From NCBI GenBank assembly GCA_029379385.1, contig CM055612.1:3162001-3226000 (forward strand): a stretch of DNA of 64,000 bases. The letters run 5' to 3'. Below the pieces are notes generated by a model. The model worked only from the letters and a program-made list of their open reading frames with translations, ran no database searches and was not told the DNA's origin. Below are positions 1-10,237 of this stretch, in pieces (position 1 is the first letter of the stretch; the number at the start of each line of letters is the position of its first letter). A program made the translations under genes and the position numbers. Source of the DNA: Quillaja saponaria. Its lineage: Eukaryota > Streptophyta > Magnoliopsida > Fabales > Quillajaceae.

Positions 1-1165
1 GGCATGGGGCAGTTGGGAAGATGGAGAGGGTCTTGTCAACACTATGTATTGATCAATATCCCAAGTCAAGTTGTAAAGCTGGTTCTGCTATATTGATGAT
101 AGGGTGCTCGTGATTAGGACATTAAGATTCATATTAAAAAATTTAAATTCGAGTTTGAGCTTGACTCTTGTTTTGAACTTGAGTTCAGCTTAAGTAAATT
201 ACTCAAATAAATTACTGAGTTCACTTCAAGTAATTGATAAGATATTGCACTCTGATTGGGAATGTGGTGCGGTGTTGATGAGGTAGAACTAGCTTATTTT
301 AATTTATTATGTAGTTTATCAATTACTACTGCTATTTTATTTTCAGATAAAACAAAGAATTTACACCTTATCAATAAATAAAATATTAATTCTTCATTAT
401 TGAACTCCTAAAGTTTTGCATTGGAAGTACCTATAAACTTCCTAGCTCCAAGACTTTTTAGACATGAACTCCCTCCATTTCGTTTTCTTTTAGTGCAAAT
501 AAGTGGATTCCGATAAGATTTTCATGAAACTAAATTCATGTCAAAGCTAATTGATACCAATGCAACCGATGCTAACATGACAGAAGCAGAAATTTAGTAA
601 CTGGGATGGTACAAAATCAACCGCTTCTTATATTGACTTGTATGGTTTACTAAGAAAACAGAAAAGAGACTCATACCTTGAATCACTAGACCATTTTCCC
701 AATCAAAAGCACAATCAATCCTAGTAATTATTCTACAATTTTGGAATTGTCAAAACTTATAATAGACAATTAATTCTCCTCAAAACTTAAAAATATATAT
801 TTAGGTAATGTTCTAAGAATGAGTTACACCCCCGTTTGTATTCTTCCGTTGTGAAGGGAGTGGTCTAACCACAAGACCCGAAGCCAAATTCACATTAAGT
901 AAGCACAAGCATAAAGTCTACGCCAAGTCGTCCTTAGCATGCCCCACTTCTCCTATTGGCCTGTTCACCTTTTTCAAGTAAGTTGGTGTGTGGCATTTCT
1001 ACTTAGCAAGTTAGCATTACTTTGAAGCTTCCAATTATATTTCGAAGGAAGTTCACATCGAAGCAGCCTCGGTAATATTTTATATGGTCGTGGACCTGTG
1101 GTATTTAATATTTATACGTCTGTACCATCAACATTCTGTTCGATAAGATTATTAGTTAAGGAAAA
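1..1165. other. Gene-free upstream region
   Basis: No reading frame with recognisable similarity is visible on either strand. The stretch is AT-rich and presumably includes the promoter of the WRKY-like gene that starts at 1166. I see no mobile-element ends or RNA gene. Confidence 0.5.
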
Positions 1166-2229
1166 ATGTCATCAGATAACAACAACTTTAAGCCACTGGA
1201 TTCACCAGATAGTGATTTTGGAAACCAGTCTGGTTTTGAGTTTTCAGAGTACTTGAAGTTTGATGATGAGTTATTAGATGAAGATGATCCAGCTTCAGTT
1301 TTTCCCTGGTCTGTCCAGAATCCAACTTATCAAGCAAATGATGTTGTGGTAGGTGAATTTGGAGGAGACAGAGGCAGCAATCTTGCTTGGTCTAGTAGCA
1401 TTAAGCATTTGAAAACTCTTAAGCATATTTCCCTTGTTTTGGTTACTTCCTTAATCCCAGTTAGTTTTCGTGTTATGGTCATTGGTTGTGTTTGTTTTAG
1501 GACAAAGTGGCATGCAGTGGGCGCGAGAAGAAGGAAGTTAAAGAAAGATTTGTTTTCAAAACAAAATCAGAGGTTGAAATATTGGATGATGGACTCATGT
1601 GGAAGAAGTATGGGAAGAAAAAGGTGAAGAACAACCCAAATCCGAGGTATGACTATGACTATGATTGTCTGTAGTACTGAGAATAGTATATATATACAGA
1701 CGATGAGATAACAAAGCATATGTGAGGTTGCCATTGAGCATTTTAGCAACAGCTGGAAAGGCTACTCAATAATAAAATAGTGTGTCAGCTAATTAGCATT
1801 ATAGGTTATGAAAAATTAACACAAAATGGAGCAGTAAAAGATTTAAATTGTAAAATTCATCTACTTGCTCAAGTTTTCAGAGCAAAGTGGAATGGGACAA
1901 GCTTCATTATAGTACTTGTTGTTTTCTTTGGTTAAGTAAGTTTTATTACGAAGAGGATTCATATTAGGTTCCCCAGCTGGTGGGAGCCTTCTGAGTTCTC
2001 ATCCAACTCGTAAGCAAGGCTTAGAATCTAAATTGGCAGTAGGGATTTCACCCACTTGTCATTGTTGTTTTCTTTTTAATGATCATTGTTATGTTAAAAT
2101 TGCAGGAATTATTACAGGTATTCAGTGGATGGATGCCCTGTGAAGAACAGAGTTGAGAGAGATAGGGAGGATCAAAGGTATGCGATAACAACCTACGAAG
2201 GCAATCATACCCATCAAAGCTCTTACTAG
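1166..2229 (+). CDS. WRKY50/51-like group IIc transcription factor with degenerate DNA-binding domain
   Basis: WRKY factors bind W-box promoter DNA in the nucleus; the WRKY50/51 clade acts in defence and jasmonate/salicylate signalling. Exon 1 starts at the ATG at 1166 and encodes an acidic N-terminus (DSPDSDFGNQ, SEYLKFDDELLDEDDP). Exon 2 is 1501-1646, in frame from GREKKEVKERF to VKNNPNP. Exon 3 is 2106-2229 and ends at TAG. The intron 2 junctions (1647, 2105) are clean GT/AG. The exon 1 donor is unclear: where relatives have a donor after an SSS-K-like end, this copy reads AAG followed by CATTTG. An in-frame alternative near 1435 would leave an intron of only about 65 nt. The heptad is WKKYGKK instead of WRKYGKK. 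The first zinc-ligand cysteine is Tyr (YYRYS at 2109-2123, TGT to TAT), while the second Cys (GCPV) and HTH remain. It may be a decaying gene or a non-binding regulator. Confidence 0.75.
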
Positions 2230-2759
2230 CTTAGCCAGCTAGCTAATTCTAAATTGGGAGGCTGTGGTCGTTTGTTGCATACTCCAAGAGCTACTAATTT
2301 TGCACCCCTACTTGTTAAGATGTGATACAATCGAAGGCAGGTTCTTGCCCCGCAAATCTCGGACTGGAATCATTTCTTAACTTCATTTTCCATATTGCTA
2401 CATCCAAACCTTTCATATTTATGATCCAAATGAAGAATTGGAAAGATTATGTTAAGAAAAACCAGAACTCCAGAAATAAACTAACTGATGAAAAATGAAA
2501 GGAACACCCTCTTTTTTTATCTATCAAAGCCTGCAGCTTTACTTATTGCATATAAAGTGAAATACTACTGGGTTTTTACAGAATTTACAGATTTAAAGGT
2601 TATACTCTGCTCCCGAGCACTACTTGAGTACAGAGGTATCTTACAAGCAAAAGAAAGAAAAAGAAAAGGACCATGTCTAAGAAGATGATATTGGTAATTT
2701 ACAAACATGTAAGTATTTATGAATAAGCAGCTCCTAAAAATGGTTAAAATAGCCTGCTT
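2230..2759. other. Convergent 3' intergenic region
   Basis: This lies between the 3' end of the WRKY-like gene (plus strand) and the 3' end of the PMIR pseudogene (minus strand). It should hold 3'UTR and terminator sequence for both. I see no additional gene. Confidence 0.4.
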
Positions 2760-5700
2760 CTCATGACGAATCAGTTTAATTTGGGAAGATGATATGGGGT
2801 TCCGACTATGTATGTTCGGAATAGCTGAGTCTTTCCAATTAGTCCCCATGACATGAACATGGGAGGAGATGCTCCAGAGTATATCCTCATGCTGCGACTC
2901 TGTTCTCAGTTCTCACCATATAAAATGAGCTTACAATTGCCTTTGATTTTGAATATGGAATTTTTACAGTCTTACCCATGCCACTAGCAAGCAGCCAACG
3001 ACACCCAGACTGTTGCTGTGCAGCAGTGCCCCAACGCTGCCTCTTCCCAGGTTTCATAATGACACCTGCAATATGGATATCAGTTATTCTAAATTTGAAT
3101 TCAGGGGAGATTTGATCTATCTCCGTATTTCAGTTACTCATCTCCTCTAGCATGGCCTCATTCTCCTTCTCCTCCTTTGTTCTTTCGAGCTGGTTATCAT
3201 GTGCTTCTTGAATTGAATGGACAAACGCTCTTTCCACTTGAATTAGAACAAGCATTGGGATACCAACTGGTTCATAATTGCGAAGGGGGTCTCTAAGCTG
3301 CACTTTTAAGAGCCACTGTGAGGTTGTTTCCCAGGACTCCCTTCTTTCCACTAGACTTTTTGGCCTCATCCATGACATTTTGGAACCTTCCACCAATTAA
3401 ATCAGTGATCTTTGCATGATGACTTGTGAGTATCTTCAAAATATGCTCATCACTTTCATATCCTTCAATAATTCCAGCATCCAACTTCAGCCACTCATCC
3501 ATTGTGATTGAAAGACCCATTAACCCTTCAACAGCGCTGCCAAAGTCTTCAACACAATGCAGTTGCAATACAGCAACTTCTTTTAGACTGACAAGCTCGC
3601 CTGCATTGACCCTTCTGCCTCCAAAAGCAGATATCTTCCTGGATGATTGGGGATAAATGCATAATGATGAGTCCTCATTTGACATGCCAGACTGTATTCT
3701 CAACCCTTCCATTAAGAGTGCTTCAATCTCATTCATAACGGTAGGAGCCAGTTCTTCTAGAGACATATAGTTTTAGCCCATCCTGTCATCTATCAAATCA
3801 GCTATGTGGTTACTGTACCTACAACAACTTGGAAATTCTTCAAAGTCCTTTCCAAGCAACAATTCATGCAGCCATAGATCCTGCCTGTAACAGAAATCAG
3901 AAATGAAATGAGTTAAACATCAGATAAAAGTAGACAAAAAGGGAGAAAGAAACAGCAAATGGAACTGAATTCTTCACTCTAGTAAAAAGAACAAAAGGAA
4001 AAGAAACACTTGATTCCATACAAATAATGGAAGTGGACATGCTCATTGTGATTAACCTCTCACGATCATGAATAGCAGTGCTGGGGGTAGTATCCCTTGT
4101 TATCTGTTGCATTGTCTTTCCTGCTATATCTTCCGATGTCATTAATTTACAGGCATTCTGATACAGATTTTCAACTCCAGCTGAAACCATATGCTGCAGT
4201 ATTTCCAATATATCATCACCCATTTTTGCAGGTAGAACTATTGAATCAGAAGCTTGAATGCCTAGATGCCTGCTAATTTTAGCATTCCTTAAACGGGAGG
4301 GATTCATGGATTGCAAAAAGCCTCCACCCTTAATTAGAACAAATGGCCCAAACCCTTCTTCAATTGGAGGTAATGTGAAAGGTTCATCGGGAGGAAGCTC
4401 TACTGGACTTCCAAATCCCCCCGAGCAAGTTCCTGGAGAATGCTGAAAGTCCTTATCATATAGACCCCATTGTTGCAGCAAAGCTTCTGTCTCTAGATCC
4501 TCAAGAATTTTGGCCTTCCTTCTATTTATTAAAAGCTGGCTTTCCCTTTCATGCTCCTCTTCAGCAGCATGAATAATCAAAGACAGATCAGAATCCAGAG
4601 GACTAGAGTCATGTGAATCAGCAGATTCAGCACAGAGAAATCCCATTTGTTCTTCATTTTCTTCAAAATCAGAAAACAAATTACCCAAAGCTAGAGCTTC
4701 CGGTTCAAACTCTCTAAACAGGTGCTCTCTAGGAGACTGGGGGTCATGGTCAGAACTCAAGCCAAATGAACCATTCTCCATTCCCAGCATGTTTAAGAAA
4801 TCGTTAGCCACAGACTTGGTGAAATCATCGAAGCTAAGCAATTTATTTACCATTTTACCTGTTTTATAATTTGATTTGACCTCCAAGTAGTTTTCTTGCT
4901 CAAAAAGCTCCTCCAAATTTTTTGAAGAATCCAACTTCATTGATTCAGAAATCAATAGGCCATTAGCAGTTGGCTCCAGCTCTTCCATGGATAGTCTATT
5001 GGTACATGGAATATTGTCTTTGTATTTGCTGTTGTCCGCCATAATTGCATCTATGTTATTCATACATACATTATCCTTTGAAACAATACTGTCCCATTGT
5101 CAAGGGATATATCATCATCCTTAATAATCTCATCCAAATTGATAACTTCAATTCCAGACCCATCATTAATCTGAACATTTATCTCTTCAGGTTTAAACAA
5201 GTCCTCCTTTGATATTTCTGTCCCTCGTTCAATCACGGTAAACACACTGTCATCAGACTCAGGCTGATCAGATACTTCAGCTGACTCTTGTTCAAGATTA
5301 ATCTCGGGTTTAAGTAACTCCAGTAAATCTGATTCTGATGAACTATGCAAGTTCCCCTCATCAAGTTTTTGATATAGGAAACTAATTGATTTAGAAAGCC
5401 CAGTGCAGGGATTTAGCAGTATCTCATTGCAGATCTTCACATCAACAGAATGAGAAGAGACGACACATCCATGCAGTCGCAGAACACTCCCAACCCGCCT
5501 AAGCATTCCATGCCTATTATCAGGGCTGATTTTCAGTGGTGCTTGACTCATTCAGATCCCTGTTAATAAGCTTATGAAAATTCATATTACCTCTCAATTT
5601 CATCAAGTCACCCCTCACTACAGAAAAACCAAAACTAACATTTAGGCTAGCTCCTTTAGCCTCACCTGCAAGCCTAAAGCTTGTTGTCCATTTACCACCG

Positions 5701-6344
5701 CTTTTATCACTCCCTAACTCATCTAGTGTAAAAGGTAAAATCCTTGTGACTTCAACCCAGTGCTTCCCTATATCAAGTCCTGATGACCCAATAATAGAAG
5801 CATAGATCAGAAAAAGCTTAGCATCGTATTTGGCAGAATGGTGCTGCCCACTTCGATTACCATACACAGAACACTTGTGCATCAAGGTTTCATCAAATTC
5901 AGCAACTCCCTGGAAAACTCTTGATGAATGAGTCTGTAAAATAATGGTTTTTTCTTTTCCAGTACACACATAAGCTAATTCCATTGAAGCTCAAAGGCAA
6001 CCCCTCAATTGAATGAACGTGGAGAAAGAAATAACAAATAAATTTCTGATACCCAATATGTCTAAGAGCTTTTAAGGGCTTCTTTCAATTCCATGCCGAC
6101 GATGATTTCTTGTCCTTAGGCAACAAATCTTCCCTTGAATATCTAGGGGTCGATTTCAACTCTGTTGACAAACGGGTTTTTCCTGCAGATTTGGATCAAA
6201 CAATGGAGGGGGATGGCAAAGCCTTTGGGGGTGCTTTATGCAAGTAAAGTGCTTTGCATATTTCCTCAATGTCACGCAACAATTAACCTCACTGGATTTA
6301 TCAGCACCGTCATCATTTCCATACTGAGCTGCAGGCAAGCTCAT
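2760..6344 (-). pseudogene. PLASTID MOVEMENT IMPAIRED1-RELATED (PMIR-like) pseudogene
   Basis: Intact relatives are about 1,100-residue proteins with an N-terminal NT-C2 domain, linked to organelle movement and actin-dependent trafficking. Nearly the whole family sequence can be followed on the minus strand: start near 6344; LLRDIEE about 6270; KPLKALRHIG about 6070; VHSIEGLPLSF about 6005; NT-C2 body 5984-5560 (FDETLMHKCSVYG, HHSAKYDAK, GKWTTSFRL); middle 5551-3897 (DFLNMLG, LEDLETEALLQQWG, GGFGSP, GKTMQQ); MSLEELAP at 3766; VQLRDPLRNYEPVG about 3290; GSGxRWLLASGMG-like block about 3000; ISSHVH block about 2860. Lesions include a frameshift near 6280, TGA at 6196-6198 (Arg codon position), TGA at 6085-6087 (Trp position), frameshifts near 5955, 5540 and 5062, a stop just before 3766, a frameshift near 3300 and a stop at 3130. 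A GT-AG intron (3885-4056) survives, so this is a non-processed copy. The nearest Arabidopsis homologue by context is PMIR2. Confidence 0.9.
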
Positions 6345-7929
6345 ATTCAAATTGAAAAATGACAGAATCTACAAACTGGACCTAATTCCAGAGAATCAAA
6401 TAAAAAATGTAACTTTACCAGAGCCTTTCATTGAATTTCCACTTTTGCATAAAGTTATCATATTTACACTGCATTTTTTTCGTTCTTTTCCAAAAATCTC
6501 GAAGTAAGCAAACGGACAATTTGAAATTCAGTCGTGGTTACCATGCTAGGATCATTTTCATTTCCGCTTTCAACTACCGAGTTGAGATGATCTTCGGTTC
6601 GGTATTTTTCTTTTGGGGTCATGTAATTTTCTCACCATAGTTTTCCGGGAAAATATTGAGACAACTGCGAGAAAATAATAGTTGTCTTTTTCCTGCTGGC
6701 TGGTGGGGTATGTGAATCGTAATGGGGCGAGCTATGTTGCTGTCACCTATTCTGATTGGCTACAATATGAACACTCAGCGCTATTTTATAAAATCTGCGC
6801 TCGGTTTCTGTATCGTATGATGCTCTTCGCATGTATCATCTGGTAAAATAATAATTAAGTTATATTTTTTAAACATTTTAAATAAATGCTATAATAAATT
6901 TACATTTCTACTAATTTATACTTTTAAGTTATTTATTTATTTATTTTTATAAATTGTTTAACTCTCACTTATTTATTATTTATTTTTATAAATTGTTTAA
7001 CTCTCACTTGCTTAGTTGTAAAGATTAAACATTATATATAATAATATAAACTCACTTTCTAATATCAATTGATTGATTTTAAAGGTCAATTCACTTTCTA
7101 TCTATTTTTTTTTTTTAACAATTAAAATTTATATATTTATTTAATTTCAATATATTTTTTAATATGTAATACAACATTAAGAAAAGAAAATTTTTGATGA
7201 AATATTACCATTAAAATACAAATTAAAACAATAACTTGTATAATTTTCATAAATGAGAGAAATAATATTAGTAAATTTATTAATAATTTAAATATATGCA
7301 AGAAAATAAAATTATGAATTATTCAAATAGTATTTATGTATGCTAAAATTGAATAATATAAAGAGTTTAGTTTCATAGAAAAAAAAAATGTGAAAAGGAG
7401 AGAACATAAAAAAAACTTATAATGAGAGTAATCTAGTCCTTTATGAGTTAATTTTTTAGATTTAATGATTAATTTGAATAAACAGTGCTTATTTTCTAAT
7501 TATGACTCAAATAAGAGTTATGAACTTAATTTAATAGTTTATGAAGATTATTGCAACACAAGTGGTAGTTCATTGAAGTAAAGTGCACATGACCCAAATT
7601 GTAATGTGTTTGCTATTATTCTTAATGGTTTCAAGTATAGATTTTGGGGTTTTTCTGATTTGGGAGCTTGTACTGGGATTGAAATGTAAAATGGGTTAGT
7701 CTTACGTTCACTACTTAGTCAATTATGCTTTTGAAATTAGGTGGTCAGTTGTATCTCTAAGCAGTTGTGGCATTAATTTCAGATGGTTTGGAAGGTTAAT
7801 GGGCATTGAGGATTATGAACTTGTTGCCTTGTTCTGCAGTTTGTTTGCAACTTCTGATCCTTGAGGGGACCAGGGGGAAAACATAAGACTTTATTCAAGA
7901 ACACGTTTTTTTGTTCCTTTTTATGATTG
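6345..7929. other. AT-rich gene-free region
   Basis: No coding similarity was recognised. The region from 6850 to 7560 is very AT-rich and contains the short tandem duplication listed separately. Part of 7560-7929 may be eroded upstream sequence of the methyltransferase pseudogene that follows, but no exon could be supported. Confidence 0.45.
6938..7009. repeat. Tandem duplication, 39-bp period
   Basis: The segment ending ATAAATTGTTTAACTCTC plus ACTT occurs twice in direct orientation, ending at 6970 and 7009, nearly identical. It is a simple local duplication in AT-rich DNA. Confidence 0.7.
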
Positions 7930-8800
7930 TTGATTTTCTATATAATCTTTGATAAGATACAAGTATGATTCTCCTGCAGCTCTAAGAGGGATGCCCATAG
8001 CCATTAATCTGATAAGCCAAAAGATCAACATTATGAACTACCAACATCTTTCTTCAAGCTGGTGCTCGGAAAGAATCCAAGTACAGGAACTTGATGCATT
8101 AAAATTAGATTTGGACTTCTTTATCCTTATTCTTCTCTATCTATGACAAGGAAAATGTCTTCTGATGAGGGTCTCAGGTGCACAAGTTATATACTTTCTG
8201 GCTGTTTCTATGTAGGAAATAAATGAAGATGACTGGAATCTGGATTACTAGGTACAATGCCTTCCGCAAAATTTGCTTCTTTATTTCCAAGTGACCTCAA
8301 AAAACCTGAAACTTTGAGACTGAATCATAGATATGGTGTTCCACTAAATTTAGTACTAAAAAATTTAAAACGGGGAAGCTTAGCCGTAAAATAGAGTTGT
8401 AGAACCATATTAGCAGCAGGATGATGAGTTTCTGTTACTTATCAGGGGCTCTTACGATGATGTTTCTGTTATCAACAATTGGCTTATGAATGGGAAGCAT
8501 TATGCATATACAAGGTAAAACGGAATAATTGTTGAATGGGGCAATGTAAATCTTATACCTGGTTAAGAAAGGAATTTCATACATACTGACCTTGCAGTGA
8601 AGAGTGGCTGAAAAGAATAGACCAGAACTTGGCTTCCTTGAAGCCAATTATGGAGTCAAGATCGGCAAGGATTCAGCTGTCAAGTGGACTGTCTACTGGA
8701 GAATGCTCTTTACTGCAGTGGCAGAACTGTTCCGAATTCGGATACAATCTCAGCACAAAAGCAGTTATCCAATTGCCGTGAGAGGCCACCTATATTAGTA
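7930..8800 (+). pseudogene. (S)-coclaurine N-methyltransferase-like (CFAS-type methyltransferase) pseudogene
   Basis: Relatives are SAM-dependent methyltransferases related to coclaurine N-methyltransferase and cyclopropane fatty acid synthases. Family blocks appear in order but in shifting frames: ALRGMPIAI (about 7977), then KPKDQHYELPTSFFKLVLG in another frame (about 8018-8075); NEDDW (about 8224) with a stop soon after; GTMPSA followed by a one-base slip before LLLYFQ (about 8250-8293); SVINNWLMNGKHYA (about 8464-8508), an exon with good AG and AG/GTAAAA borders; and a last exon from about 8600 with EEWLKRIDQNLASLKPIMES, which slips into a second frame reading GKDSAVKWTVYWRM. The segment after VAELF holds a short insertion (CGAATTC), so the usual GYNNGEEW end is lost. 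The SAM-binding motif exons between about 8095 and 8215 are missing. Retained intron borders show it is not a processed copy. Confidence 0.88.
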
Positions 8801-8844
8801 GTTTTTATATGCAGATCTGGTGTCCTGAAAGAGAAATTCATGTC

Positions 8845-9230
8845 ATCTAGTTCCCATTTTTCCTGGTTGGTAACAGAAAAGAAAAGCGATATACACCAGC
8901 CACCACGGTAATGATTTGGCCCCCAGTGGAATACATTATATTTGCTAAAGTGAGTCCCAACAGCGCGACATTGTTGGCCTGTAATGAAAACACTGAGTTG
9001 TTTTTTACCATATTCACTTGTTGGAACACCAGGAAATCATTCATACAGACCCTACCCAGAAAATAAGATCTTAGTATCTTACTTACCGCTCAGTGGGGAA
9101 GTATCATATACTGCACTCCAAAAGAATTGGACAGGTCATAGAATGAAAATAGGAATATCAGATAATGATAACATTTCATTTATAGAAAAGACAACAGATT
9201 TCGATACAATGTAAGTGAACATTCACACAA
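8845..9230 (-). other. Unassigned exon-like sequence
   Basis: On the minus strand, 9044-8850 reads as an open stretch with a hydrophobic segment (LLGLTLANIMYSTGGQIITV). About 9130-9083 reads FFWSAVYDTSPLSG and ends at a good GTAAGT donor. I do not recognise a family. It could be a remnant gene, 3'UTR of the MDM35-like gene upstream, or chance. Confidence 0.25.
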
Positions 9231-9353
9231 GCAATACCACACTAATTCAGGATAAAATGCACAATTCTATAGAGGTAAATTCTACTTTTGAAAACAATTG
9301 AAACATGCGCCTGTAAATCACCTTCCTTCCTACATATTCGCAGCATAATCATG

Positions 9354-9865
9354 TTACTGGGAGGTAGCATTCTCAGCAGAAATTCCTACATTATCTTGAC
9401 TAATAGAACCGCCAAAACCTTCAGCTTCCAAGAACCGAGTTAGATGTTTATCTTCCAAATGATCCTATGAAACAAATTATTGAGAAAAAATACATAAATA
9501 AGACTAAATCAAATTCATTGAAAATTAATCATCATTGGAATCATTCTTTAGATGAACTAAAAAAAATGATAAAATTTGAGTAAATAGCATAGACATGGAT
9601 GGTACAGAAAGGTAAGCTCTGTATTTTTGCCACTCAGAAACACAATCCTCTTTGGTCCATTGACCCTTCACGAATTTCTCCGAATACCACCTTCAAACAA
9701 AAATCACCATCAAAAGAAAACCCAGTTAGGAAAACCTTTTCCATTGAGACCCAGAAATCCCAATTAGGAAGTATACAACAGAAACCTGTTGAAGCAGTTG
9801 TTGTATGCAGCTCTGAGATGGGCGCAAGGCGATGTTGAAGACGAAGAGCTTCTCTTCTCTCTCAT
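9354..9865 (-). CDS. MDM35/TRIAP1-like twin CX9C protein (At4g33100-like)
   Basis: Family members are small intermembrane-space proteins; yeast Mdm35 partners Ups1/Ups2 in mitochondrial phospholipid transfer. Three exons splice cleanly: 9865-9786 (ATG at 9865-9863), 9690-9606 and 9464-9354 (stop TAA 9356-9354), giving 91 residues. The first CX9C motif is complete (C, AHLRAAYNN, C), followed by FNRWYSEKFVKGQW, which is diagnostic. The second motif begins with C in EDCVSEWQKYRA, but the paired cysteine is Tyr (TAC, complement around 9612-9614) where relatives have TGC, so one of the two disulfides cannot form. HLEDKHLTRFLEAEG follows, with a tail of about 20 residues. It lies head to head with the NSUN5-like gene. 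The splice structure is intact, so it may be expressed; whether the protein still folds is open. Confidence 0.82.
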
Positions 9866-10237
9866 AACGCTATGTCAAAGCTAAAGCAGTGCCCTTTTTC
9901 CTTTCACAAACAAATTAGTCCGGTCAATTAAAAAATAGTCTTTTCCAAACTCACTTATTCCCACAACGTTGCCGGAGCCAATTTCAAGAATCGTATTAGA
10001 AATCTCAAAATCGAGAATTACAACAACGGTTTTACGATTTCTTTTTCTCCACCCAACGGCCGAAAACGACACAAACTTGCACCTACTTAAGAACTTAAAC
10101 ACAAGACGCAACTACAAATATTAACCTTTCCCGAAGCGCAACGACAGTCGTCTAGCCAAGTAGGCAAAAAGGGTAAATAAAACCCTTGGGCAAAAACCCT
10201 TTTCTTTTCATTCGTTCTGTTACTGTGAGTCTGAGCC
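9866..10237. promoter_or_regulatory. Divergent promoter between MDM35-like and NSUN5-like genes
   Basis: A 372-bp interval separates two start codons that point away from each other. Two AAACCCT telo-boxes lie at 10180-10186 and 10194-10200, just upstream of the NSUN5 start, with TTGGGC (site II-like) between them at 10186-10191. In plants, telo-box plus site II combinations are typical of ribosomal-protein and ribosome-biogenesis genes, which fits an rRNA methyltransferase. Confidence 0.6.

Noticed and set aside
6165..6362. Plus-strand open frame opposite the PMIR pseudogene
   Set aside because: It is the antisense shadow of the PMIR N-terminal region, which matches the family on the minus strand.
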